DNA of 64,000 nucleotides from Anthonomus grandis grandis. Taxonomy: Eukaryota > Arthropoda > Insecta > Coleoptera > Curculionidae. Location: the NCBI RefSeq assembly GCF_022605725.1, contig NC_065546.1, positions 23,122,227 through 23,186,226 of the forward strand, read 5' to 3'. The position numbers and the translations under genes were made by a program. Below are positions 11,040 to 20,459 of the stretch, one piece after another. The notes beneath the pieces were generated by a model. It saw nothing but the letters and a program-made list of their open reading frames with translations. It did not search any database and was not told the DNA's origin. How positions within the stretch are numbered: the stretch's first letter is position 1; each line of letters opens with the position of its first letter.

Positions 11040-12900
11040 AATTTTTTCTTTCTTCTCTTATTAATATAAACCCAAAATAACTAAAATCACATAATAGATC
11101 ATTTCCCTATTGCATTAACCACGGATTCAAAAACTAGAAATAATACGCCGATCGAAAATGATCAAGTTGAAAAATACATTAACTATGAACAAATAAAAGA
11201 GGATTTAATAAAAGAAAATTTTATTAAAAGAATATAATAAAATTAAGTATAGCAACAAGCGAATTTATTGAAATTCCAACATACAATAACTAACAACTTA
11301 CTCAAGTAGATAGAATAAAAGTACAGTTTATATAAATAACCCTTATTCAACAGCCATAAAATAAACAGCCTAATTTACAATATAGAAAATTTAACAACAA
11401 AACTACCAAACAGTTACGAAGCGCAAAAAGACAATTTTTAAAATCCAAAAATAATGAAAATAAAAATAAACATCTGAGCCAATGTGTATATTGTCTCAGA
11501 TGTTTATAACATACGCAATAAAGAAAGCTTCTTTAAAAATTAAATAATTTACACTAAGAATATTTAAGCATTTTTTTTATGGCATAAGAGAAAAGCTCGC
11601 TACTCAAATAAGTCGTTCAGATAACATAATTTAATACGAAGTGTATCTACCCAATTCATTTTATTTGCCAAATACAAATCTACAGAGGTAGAAAAAGAAT
11701 ACTATAAATAAGTCCATATCAAAGTCCAGAATAACTTCAGGTTTTGACAGTTTAAAAGCAAAAACTTAAAAAGATATATCGCTCTTATAGCCCCTTAAGC
11801 ATATAATTAATGTGTGTTTTAATACTGGTGATTTTCTTAATACATACACTGGTACTAAAAGAAGGTGTAGTTATTCCACTTCCGAAAAGTGGATGATATG
11901 ATAAATTTTAGACCCAATTTGTTAATTTCTAATATTTTCAAAATGATTGAGAAAATTTGGAAATACCAACTAGTGAATTTTCTAGCAAAATTTAAATTTT
12001 TTTCTGAAAGTCATTTCGGTCTTTGCAAAAAAAACCCATAGAAGATGCTATTCTTAAGCTTAAGTCTAAGTCGTATGGTTCTATTAATAAACGTATTCTA
12101 ACTTTTTACATTTTCATGGAATTATCTAAAGCTTTCGATACAGTAAATCACTATACTAAATCATAAATAAACAAGAAATTAAACAATTACAGAATTTTGC
12201 AACTACGGGGTAATCGCAAAACAACTAATCGAGAGCTACACAGTTATTCTTTATATAGCAGATACAGAAATTTTAAATATATTGCTATTTGATTGGTTTA
12301 AAAATTATTGGGCTTATAAATAACTTAATGCTAAAAAAAAACAAAATATAGAAATTAAGCAAAAATCTACCTTAAATGGGACCGCTGGAAGTGAGTCAAG
12401 AAATAAGAAATATCCATTTCTGAAACCAACTCTAAAAAATACTTGATATTAATATCTTGGTATTATGATGGATCAGAACTTAAGATCAAATAAATAAGTT
12501 AAATTTAGAAAAAATCAAAGCTTGAAAAATGAGTTGAAAATTTAGAATAAGTATTTTTTAAACATAAAATATATTGTTGTCATATACCATTCGCTAGTCA
12601 AACCGCAAATAAATTATAGTATTGCTGCTTAGGGAGAAAACACGTTCCCTACAAATATGTATTTAAAGACAGAAATATTTGTACTCACTAAAAAGGTCAT
12701 GCTACAAGAAGACCAAACCAAGTCAAAGTGCTTAAAAAATAAAATATATTCGACAGATATATTTTGAATACCTCAATGAAAAAAGTTTTATATAAAAATA
12801 GAAACGTTTGACTCTAAAGGATCGGCTTGTTCTGCTCAATTAAGTAAATAATGGATAGAGAATGGCAGATTTTTGGTATGCTTCTAATTTTCTTAATTTC
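11040..12900 (+). pseudogene. Heavily decayed non-LTR retrotransposon ORF2
   Basis: Plus-strand relic read in many frames. Landmarks in the expected order are DHFPIALTTDSK (end of an endonuclease domain, about 11100), RPNLLISNIFKMIEKIW (about 11910-11960), FFSESHFGLCKK (about 11998-12035), FMELSKAFDTVNH (about 12110-12150, the first aspartate block), YLGIMMDQNLRSNK (about 12455-12495) and HSLVKPQINYSIAA (about 12580-12632). The YADD region is not recognisable. The copy is old and dead. It resembles the Jockey/CR1 group more than RTE, but I cannot assign a clade. Confidence 0.75.
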
Positions 12901-12983
12901 ATCTATCTATTTGATTTTTTATAAAAGGTAAAAACACAAAATCTACAGCATCACAGACTATACAGTTTGTGATGTTGTAGCTA

Positions 12984-13135
12984 CAGGGTGATTCATTAAG
13001 AATGGGCAATCTCTGAACTGGAGATACTACACACCAAAATATAGCGATTGAGCTTAACATATCTTATACAAATGTTGCAGGTTTACGAGATACAGAGTAT
13101 TTAAGGTTGGAATTTTAATTTGAAATTTGTTAATA
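12984..13135. mobile_element. Solitary end of a CAGGGTGATTC-type mariner relative
   Basis: TA followed by CAGGGTGATTCATTAAGAAT (from 12984) shares its first 15 bases with element B, which begins 154 bp downstream, and then differs. No matching opposite end was found. It is probably a truncated element of a sister lineage. Confidence 0.6.
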
Positions 13136-13137
13136 TA

Positions 13138-13566
13138 CAGGGTGATTCATTAATATTGCACGAAAATGAAATGCCGGTTTTTTTGGGTTAAATTATGACG
13201 AAAAGTTCCTATAAACATATGTCCGAAAGTGCTTCGTTTCCGAGATACAGGGTGTTCAAATTTTCTTAAAAAATCGATTTTTTATTAATATCTAAGAAAT
13301 GCCTTTGCTGTTTGCAATGTCATTCACACCATTTCTGGATATCTTAGTGATGTATCTTTTTGACATATGACAGTTGATTTGTTATTCCAGGGACGTGCCC
13401 ACGGGGTAAGCGGGTTAGGTTTTTTGTACAAAAAATAGCACCTAGTAGATTTTTTGAACCTCCTGTACATTTTTTGGATGACGCAACTAAAGATGGAATT
13501 GTTTCAACTCTTGGGTGTTTTTCGTATCTCCGATAAAAACTTTTTCGTTTTCGATAAAAAAATTAG
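13138..13566 (+). repeat. Element B left inverted repeat
   Basis: Inverted partner of 15225-15643. It contains a second CAGGGTGTTC motif internally at about 13250. Open frames within this arm, on either strand, are by-products of the repeat and not genes. Confidence 0.88.
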
Positions 13567-13795
13567 TTTAATGCAAACGTTTGAAAAAACTTGAATAAAC
13601 ATAATAAAATGCCTACTTATCGATTTACAGGGTGAAGAATAGTAAATACGGTAATTTGGAATTTTGACATGACATTAACTGTACTACCTGTTGAAAAATA
13701 GTTTTAATTAAACTTAGGTACATTAATTAAATTCTTAGAATAAACATTAGTAAATTGATGAAGGTAATGAAAAGCTATGGACTAAGAAACGTACG

Positions 13796-14869
13796 CTATA
13801 AGAGTTGTTCAAAATGAGTTCCTCCAACTGCAATGCATGCGTCTGTCCTGCGACGCATTGACTGGCGAACACGTTCAAAGATCCCTGGCGTGTTTCGAAT
13901 AATATCGCAATTTGCAATAATACGATTTCTTAATTCTTCAACATTTTCGATGGGGGTGGTATAAACTAATTGCTTGAGGTGGCCCCAGAGGAAAAAGTCT
14001 ATTGGATTTAGATCGGGAGATCGCGCAGGCCAGGGTTGTATACCTCCACTACCTATCCAACGATTGGGATATACTCTATCTAAATACTGTCGAGCAATTA
14101 AGCTGAAATGCGCCGGAGCGCCATCATGCATGAAAAAAATTTGGTACCTTAAGTCAAGCGGGACGTTTTCTAATAGTGTTGGCAACTCCTCTTGAAGAAA
14201 ACGCCGATACACTTCTCCACTTAACCTTTGTTGTAAAAAGAAAGGACCAATTAAGTGGTCTTCAATGATTCCAACCCAAACATTCAGTGAAAATTGGTGT
14301 TGATGGCGACTTTCACTTATTCCATGTGGATTTTCATCTGCCCAAATGTGATTATTATGGAAATTTATTATCGAATTCCTGGAGAAATTAGCTTCGTCCG
14401 TGAAAAGTATTTTTGATAAAAAAGGAGGATTTTCTACAATGTTTTGTTGTAACCATCGACAGAAAGCCACTCTATGAGGATAGTCGTCTGGCAAAAGTGC
14501 TTGTACCCGCTGGATGTGATACGGGTACAAAAGCTGATTTTTCAGTATTCTAAACACTGTTGGCTGACTAATGTTTAAAGTGGCAGCAATCTGTCTTGTA
14601 CTCGTTGAAGGATTATCCTCGATTTCGTGGAGCACTGCTTCTTCAGCTTCTGCGGTTGCAACTGTGCGGGGTCGTCCATTGTCGACTGTAAGTTTTTTAA
14701 AACTTCCACTTTCTCTGAGACGTTGATGGAGGCGAGTAAACATTTGACTATGAGGAAGTACTCGGTTAGGGTATTTGTCCGCGTAAATACGCCTCGCTGC
14801 TTGTGAATTACCATTAGCAAGACCATACACAAAGTGCATATCGCACATTTCACTATAAGTGTACTCCAT
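13796..14869 (-). CDS. Mariner-superfamily transposase (DDD, 41-residue spacing), intact
   Basis: Cut-and-paste transposase of 357 residues from ATG 14869. This start is chosen because it opens with MEYTYSEMC, matching the N-termini of relatives; upstream codons in frame lack an ATG. The N-terminal paired helix-turn-helix region covers about residues 1-115: the first HTH to about residue 58, a GRPR linker at 65-68, and the second HTH around TRQIAATLNISQPTVFRIL. The catalytic domain has D158 (LFTDEA), D249 (FMHDGAP) and D291 (SPDLNPIDFF), giving 90 and 41 intervening residues. The C-terminus is GTHFEQLL. Length, start, stop and all catalytic aspartates are preserved. The arms on both sides carry its likely binding sites. 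By family knowledge it should insert at TA and act in the nucleus. Confidence 0.93.
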   Translation of the reverse strand: MEYTYSEMCDMHFVYGLANGNSQAARRIYADKYPNRVLPHSQMFTRLHQRLRESGSFKKLTVDNGRPRTVATAEAEEAVLHEIEDNPSTSTRQIAATLNISQPTVFRILKNQLLYPYHIQRVQALLPDDYPHRVAFCRWLQQNIVENPPFLSKILFTDEANFSRNSIINFHNNHIWADENPHGISESRHQHQFSLNVWVGIIEDHLIGPFFLQQRLSGEVYRRFLQEELPTLLENVPLDLRYQIFFMHDGAPAHFSLIARQYLDRVYPNRWIGSGGIQPWPARSPDLNPIDFFLWGHLKQLVYTTPIENVEELRNRIIANCDIIRNTPGIFERVRQSMRRRTDACIAVGGTHFEQLL

Positions 14870-15224
14870 TTTAGACAAAAATGAGGAAATTGTCTACTTG
14901 ACAGGAAAAAAACAATACCTTATCACTGAGCCACACCTAGTAATGTTAAATGAACTGCTATTTTATTTATTGCATTTTCAAAGCAACGAAAAGAATGCGA
15001 CAAAAACTAAAACGATAATAGTATTTACTAAATTTTGTTTAATACGTATTTACAATTTCAACATTCCGCAGTATTTTTTAGATCAGCAGTTGTTAATGCT
15101 GTACTTGATATTCGACACTATGAATAGGTAAGTATTACATTTTAGGAAGAAAATTATTTCTTTGCTTTCGCGTGATTTAAAAGCATCTACTTGTATTTTT
15201 ACAGAGGGATGCAAAAAAGCAATT

Positions 15225-15643
15225 CTTAATTTTTTTATCGAAAACGGAGGGAGATACGAAAAACACCCAAGAGTTGAAACAATTCCATCTTTAGTTGCGT
15301 CATCCAAAAAATGTACAGGAGGTTCAAAAAATCTACTAGGTGCTATTTTTTGTACAAAAAACCTAACCCGCTTACCCCGTGGGCACGTCCCTGGAATAAC
15401 AAATCAACTGTCATATGTCAAAAAGATACATCATTAAGATATCCAGAAATGGTGTGAATGACATTGCAAACAGCAAAGGCATTTCTTAGATATTAATAAA
15501 AAATCGATTTTTTAAGAAAATTTGAACCCCCTGTATCTCGGAAACGAAGCACTTTCGGACATATGTTTATAGGAACTTTTCGTCATAATTTAACCCAAAA
15601 AAACCGGCATTTCATTTTCGTGCAATATTAATGAATCACCCTG
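15225..15643 (-). repeat. Element B right inverted repeat
   Basis: Reverse-complement copy of the left arm, differing by about two bases in the region that aligns cleanly. The inner end lacks a short segment that is present in the left arm near 13540. Confidence 0.88.
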
Positions 15644-15675
15644 TATAATATATAATATTAGAATTTTATTTATTA

Positions 15676-17056
15676 AATTGCCCTATTTACTTTTGTGATT
15701 ATCTAAAGGAGAAATACAAAAAAAAATAAAAACCATTAAATTATTAAAAGTCTCGAAATATTTAAGTTGGTAAATTTTTGTCGTGTTTGTTTATTTTATT
15801 GGTATCGAGACATTTCCTGACATTGTTGTAGTGTCACTGTTAAAGTGGATTTCAACCAGTTGTTAAATAAGTTAACTTATATTGAAAAAATACCTTATTT
15901 ATCCGAATCCCACAAGATTGAAATCTTAATGATGATTGGTTATGGGGACAGAAGTCGTACTCATCTAGAGGTTGTCCACTTATTCAGGCAGAAATATCCA
16001 GATTTGCCACCTATTGACCAAGGTACGGTTAGTAAAATCGAAAGCAGATTTCAAGAAGTTGGGCACGTGAGGGATGTTTCAAGATAAAGATCTTCTAAAA
16101 TCGATGAAAACACCCAATTAAATGTACTGTTAGCGATGGAAGAAAATCCGGTAACTGCAGCCAGAAGAGTAGCTCGCGAAAACTCTATTGATCATAAATC
16201 TGTGCTAAAAATTTTAAAAAGTGCAAACAAACGATCTTATAAAATGCAACCCGTTCAAGAGTTATTGGAAGACGATCCAGATCGCAGAGTTCAGTTCTCT
16301 GAATGAATGATGAACGCCATTGACGAAAATCGCATATCTTCGGAGTGGATCCTTTTTTCTGATGAAGCTACATTCACCCTAAATGGCCATGTTAATAAGC
16401 AGAACTGTCGCTACTGGTCTGATGAGAACCCACACTGGGTAAGGGAAACTAATACACAATATCCCCAGAAAACTAATGTTTGGGCTGGCATAATTGGCAG
16501 GCAAGTTATAGGGCCCATATTCTTCAATGATACTTTAACTGGGGAAAGATATCTAGAATTTCTTGAACATGAACTAGTGCCAGTCTTACGTGCCTTATAT
16601 CCGAGTCAGTTCGACATTCCAGATTTGTATGATGAAAGAATCTGGATGCAACAAGATGGTGCTCCCCCACATTATGCCCGTAATGTACGCCAGTATTTAG
16701 ATGACAATTTTCCAAACAGATGGATTGGTAGAAGGGGTGCAATTGAGTGGCCGGCACGTTCTCCCGATCTCACCCCACTTGATTTCTTCTGTGGGGACAT
16801 TTGAAAATTCAAATTTATATTAGCAAACCAGGAAACCTAGACGAACTCAAAGAACGTATTAGGTAAGAAATCCGACAAATATCCCCAGAAGTGTTAGAAA
16901 ATGTCAAAAACGAATTTTATTATCGTCTTGGGCTTTGCCAACAAGTAAATGGCGCTCATTTTGAGCATCTTATACATTAAACGCAACTTTTAATAATTTA
17001 ATGGTTTTTTTTTCGTATTTCTCCTTTAGATAATCACAAAAGTAAGTAGGGCAATT
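15676..17056. mobile_element. Element C: mariner relative with ~72-bp inverted repeats
   Basis: Arms at about 15676-15744 and 16990-17056 are inverted copies (AATTGCCCTATTTACTTTTG on the left; AAAGTAAGTAGGGCAATT at the right). They are flanked by TA at 15674-15675 and 17057-17058. The ends lack the CAGGG motif of the other families here. The element begins about 30 bp after element B ends. The transposase is on the plus strand. Confidence 0.82.
15845..16978 (+). pseudogene. Element C transposase, near full length, three stops and one frameshift
   Basis: Plus-strand relative of the element B enzyme, about 377 codons. One frame runs from 15845 to about 16789, with in-frame stops at 16085-16087 (TAA) and 16304-16306 (TGA). 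A one-base deletion near 16790 (a FFLWGHL-type motif becomes FFCGDI) shifts the frame. A further TAA lies near 16863. Visible parts are a first HTH (HKIEILMMIGYGD), TAARRVARENSIDHKSVL, FSDEATF (first Asp), CRYWSDENPHW, QQDGAPPHY (second Asp), SPDLTPLDFF (third Asp, 41 residues between) and the terminal NGAHFEHLIH. All three catalytic residues are retained, so loss of function is due to nonsense and frameshift changes only. Confidence 0.88.
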
Positions 17057-17058
17057 TA

Positions 17059-18080
17059 ATCAAGAAAAAGGGCTCTTTTCAATGAGAGTTTAAAAAAAGT
17101 GGCTTTTCATTTCAAAAAAAAAGTTGGGGTTAATTTGGACCCCCCCCTGTAGGTGAAAAAATACAAAAACTATCTTGAAATGTGAACAAAAATAAACAAA
17201 AATCGACGGGTCTCAGGAATTTTACGAGATAAAATTTGATTAGTTTTAACTGAATTTATTCCAGTTAAAATCACCACACTATATATTAGTACCTAAAGAA
17301 TCCTATTCCGCATTTATTGATTCTGATTTCAGGTATGGAGTTTGCTTTTGAGGAAACTTATCAGCATACTTACTTTATTCCATTTTGTATTACAAATATG
17401 AATTCTTCCATTAATGTTTATACTCGAGAGTGCTTGTTTAATGTATAAGTATAATATGTAATATTTTTCACTAATTTACCCAACAAATTGTAAATAATAC
17501 CCGCTTCTTTTTCAATATACCTTTACCCACATCCTCTTTAACCCAAAATTCTAATCTTGTGTAAACGTAACAAGATATTTAAACATTGCAAATGTTCGTT
17601 CAAAGAGTGTATAGTATGTTATAGATTATATTATAACAAAATTATAATGACTGTATATTATTTATAAAAGAGCTAAATAAATTAATAATTAGATAGACTT
17701 ATTAGAGACATGATAAGTCGAAAAAATATTTCGTGGACAGTTAGAACTAAATAGATAGATACATTTTAAATAAAAAGATATATTTTAAATTTGATACTTA
17801 AATAAATTAATATTGATTATATATTTTTATTGTTCAATCTTATTGTTTTATTATTTTGTTTAAGCTTTAGCTTTATTATATATATTTTTGGTGCCAAAAA
17901 TAAAAGACTTTATATATATTATATATTGCTAGCTCTTATTTTTATTAAGATTTTCGACCCTATAATTAATTTTATTTCTTAACTCTTTTGGAATATACCC
18001 TATGCTAAAAACATTTACAATAATTTCAGTTCATATTTTTGTTTACAAACAATATTTCTCTTTGTTATATAAAAAATAAT
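17059..18080. other. Transposon end debris, then AT-rich spacer
   Basis: GGACCCCCCCCTGTA near 17139-17153 looks like the terminus of another CAGGG-type element whose partner is not visible. The rest to 18080 is AT-rich with TATATATTTT-type low-complexity patches (17640-17930). No gene is seen. Confidence 0.45.
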
Positions 18081-18085
18081 TTTAG

Positions 18086-18271
18086 TGAGGCATAGAATTC
18101 CTGCAGTTCCTAACTGCTACACGAAGGACACAAAATATTGCCAAGGTATGAAGAATTTTAATACGACGCTCCAAAATTGGAATCATATAGGAACTTCAGA
18201 TACTAAAGGCTATAATATGATTCATGATTCTAGAAAAGAAGTTATTTATGAAGAGATTAATGATCACGCTG
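18086..18271 (+). CDS. Internal exon of an unidentified gene (phase 1-1, 186 bp)
   Basis: A 62-codon open exon is bracketed by a good acceptor (AATAATTTTAG, ending 18085) and a consensus donor (G/GTAAGT at 18272). Both boundaries are phase 1, the symmetrical class typical of shuffled extracellular or signalling modules. The peptide begins RHRIPAVPNCYTKDTKYCQG and ends DSRKEVIYEEINDHA, with two cysteines, no hydrophobic segment and six tyrosines. VIYEEI would fit an SH2-binding or ITIM-like tyrosine motif if cytoplasmic, but that is speculative. I do not recognise the family. It has no similarity to the transposons here. It runs convergently toward the receptor gene on the other strand, and its partner exons are not identified in this window. 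Confidence 0.55.
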
Positions 18272-18480
18272 GTAAGTTAAAAACTTTGTGATATTATTTA
18301 AGAAATTAGAAATACCTATAATTTATTCTTACTTAAAACATTTGCATTTCCATCCTTTTCGCAAAATAAAACCCTAGAAATAGAGTAAGATAAAATTCTT
18401 ATAAATATTAAATATTTATTTTGCATCATAATTCATACATAAAATTACTATTATCCAGATTTAACTAATTGGTTTTAACT

Positions 18481-19390
18481 AACAGAGGTTTTGAAATTGA
18501 AGATTACGCATTGTCTAAATTAGTGGCAATACCACTTCTTCCCGTCGATGAGCGGCCGCATCAGGTCGTCTGGTAGGATATGCTGTTTTATTTTTTACTA
18601 ATTAATCATATAGGCATACTTCATTTTGCTGTGACTGCATGCTGCTCTGTTGAATTTTAAAGCGTTTTTAATTTTTTCTCAACCCGTTATGGCTGTTTAT
18701 ACTCCTTTTCAAAATGAGTTCAAATTATTAAATGGTTTTGTGATACATAAGTAATTCGGCAGTACATTGTAAGGATTTCTTTTTAAATACATTTAAAAAT
18801 AAACTGATTCCTTACGAAAAAAAAACAATTTTAAATTATTGAAACTTTAAGGCATCTGTATGTCTTCAACCTTGTATAAACCACGATGGAAAAAGCAAAT
18901 GAAAATATTTTTTTACGAAATATTATATTTGTAGATTAATCCATTACAATATTTTCCATTACATCAAAAATGAAATCCTTCCATCGTTTGATACTGGTTT
19001 GATTTGACATTTTAAACACCCAAAACTATCTTGAGTTGATGCAAAAAGTAGCTTTTCCTACGATTCAAATTCTGCCTGATTTAAACCTGGTTACTGTTTA
19101 TTTTCAACCAAACAGCTGCCCGGTCATAATGCAGTTATAATAGAAAAAAAATTAACAAATACTTTTCCTAACCATTATTAGTGGGTCTGGCGATATTACA
19201 TGCCTCCTTATATCTTCAGATTTGTCCCCAAATGACTTTAAGTTTTGGGGTTATCTTGAAGACCTTTTACAAACACGAATTACACGACTTTAACACGATT
19301 AGAGGAGATGCGGAAGAAAATTGTTGCATGTATATTTTGAATACACCAATTCCGTTTCACCAGAAGCATTTATGATAACTTTACCGAAAG
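18481..19390 (+). pseudogene. Decayed mariner-relative transposase (MAVYTP lineage)
   Basis: Plus-strand relic. The gene begins MAVYTPFQNEFKLLNGF (from about 18690), matching the N-termini near 35883 (minus) and 61564 (plus). Later pieces are FSTKQLPGHNAVIIE (about 19100-19145, corresponding to the second-Asp block, Asp lost), DLSPNDFKFWGYLEDLL (about 19222-19270, third-Asp block) and a downstream tail. An upstream untranslated arm (18481-18690) resembles the leaders of the other two copies. Frames change repeatedly. The right end of the element is not identified. Confidence 0.7.
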
Positions 19391-19561
19391 AACTAGGTCT
19401 ATTTGAGCCCGTTTATTGGAAAAGTTAATTTTTGTTAAGTTTATTTTTAAGATTTTTAATTATTATGTATGAATATGTTTTAAAATTATCTATTTTTATT
19501 AGAGTTTATACAAACTGTGCGTAAAATTTTGCGAAATGTTATTGCAATAACCCCGCTTCGA

Positions 19562-19581
19562 ACGTTGGAACTATCCAACGT
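19562..19581. repeat. 8-bp-stem hairpin
   Basis: ACGTTGGA, ACTA, TCCAACGT forms a perfect stem-loop immediately upstream of a long (AT)n tract, in the space between the convergent exon and the receptor gene. No function is assigned. Confidence 0.7.
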
Positions 19582-19597
19582 CGTACTGAAAAGCACG

Positions 19598-19602
<5 letters not shown>

Positions 19603-19661
<59 letters not shown>
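19603..19661. repeat. (AT)n microsatellite
   Basis: About 29 uninterrupted AT units, likely polymorphic. It lies about 180 bp beyond the stop codon of the receptor gene. Confidence 0.95.
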
Positions 19662-19665
<4 letters not shown>

Positions 19666-19794
19666 CTTTATTTACATTAACCTGGAAAGATGTGTAGACT
19701 TATACAATCATTTTAAAATAATGCCATTTTTATAGTAAAAATTTTTTGAAAACTAATTTAAAATTATCAGCTATAAAGTAGTTATTAAAGACCT

Positions 19795-19800
19795 TTTATT
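19795..19800 (-). terminator. Poly(A) signal AATAAA for the receptor gene
   Basis: TTTATT on the plus strand reads AATAAA on the minus strand, about 45 bases after the receptor stop codon. Position and sequence fit a cleavage and polyadenylation signal. Confidence 0.5.
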
Positions 19801-19842
19801 AGCTAAATTTAACCTTGACAGCAAAAATAGTTGTTAAAACTC

Positions 19843-20459
19843 CTAAGTAAATAATTTCTGTATTTTTTTCCTAACATAACTCCTAAATCCATTATTCCAC
19901 CAAGCATATATTAAGGGGTTTATCAAGCTGTTCATAAGACCTAAAATAGTGAGTGGACTTGCAATCAATAGACTGAGAGTTTTACAAGTGCCAGACATAT
20001 CTTTGGACGATGGGTCGTAGTCGCAATTTAAAATTACATACACTAAAGAAGCAAAAAAATAAGGAGACCAAGTAAATAGAAATGCCAAAGTCGTCAATAA
20101 AACTATTTTAATTGCTTTACATCTTTGAGGTGCATAGCTGCTAGAAGCTTTTCTGCGGCTATTGGCAGTTTTTAAAGGTAATTCCTTACTGCCTCTAAAC
20201 ATTCTTAAATTTTCCCTTGATTCAATTTTTTCTGATATGCTGTTAATAATAAAAATAGAATATTTTATTTTCTTTATGTTGTATAAGGCATGATATAAAA
20301 TAATAGAATAAAGTATCATAACCAAGATTATCGGAATAATTCCTACTATCACTGTTATTATTATTAAAGCTGAGGGGGCTAACACAATGAACCAGCATAC
20401 TCTTCCATTCCAAGTATCTTCTGACCAGCCCATTAATGGAAGGAATCCAATTATTAGAG
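19843..20459 (-). CDS. Receptor exon 4 (TM4 end to C-terminus)
   Basis: Acceptor AATTTACAG ending at 20460. The exon is open for 205 codons to TAA 19845-19843. It carries the outer loop GWSEDTWNGRVCWF, TM5 to TM7 and a short basic tail ending KKIQKLFT. The serine-rich NSRRKASSSYAPQR loop offers potential kinase sites. Confidence 0.9.

Larger units (their letters stand above)
13138..15643. mobile_element. Element B: complete long-TIR mariner relative, candidate active
   Basis: TA-flanked element (TA at 13136-13137 and 15644-15645) of 2506 bp. The left arm (13138 to about 13566) and right arm (about 15225-15643) are inverted copies. By eye I see only two substitutions over roughly 400 aligned bases before the arms diverge at their inner ends (near 13540-13566). 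Ends are CAGGGTGATTCATTAATATT and its complement. The interior encodes an uninterrupted minus-strand transposase. Near-identical arms, an open frame and an intact TA duplication together indicate a young insertion. Confidence 0.92.

Noticed and set aside
15083..15437. Open frames on both strands of about 75-90 codons
   Set aside because: They lie within and beside the right inverted repeat of element B, have no domain, and mirror the left arm.
19517..19735. A 72-codon frame with a long Ile-Tyr repeat
   Set aside because: It is translation of the (AT)n microsatellite.
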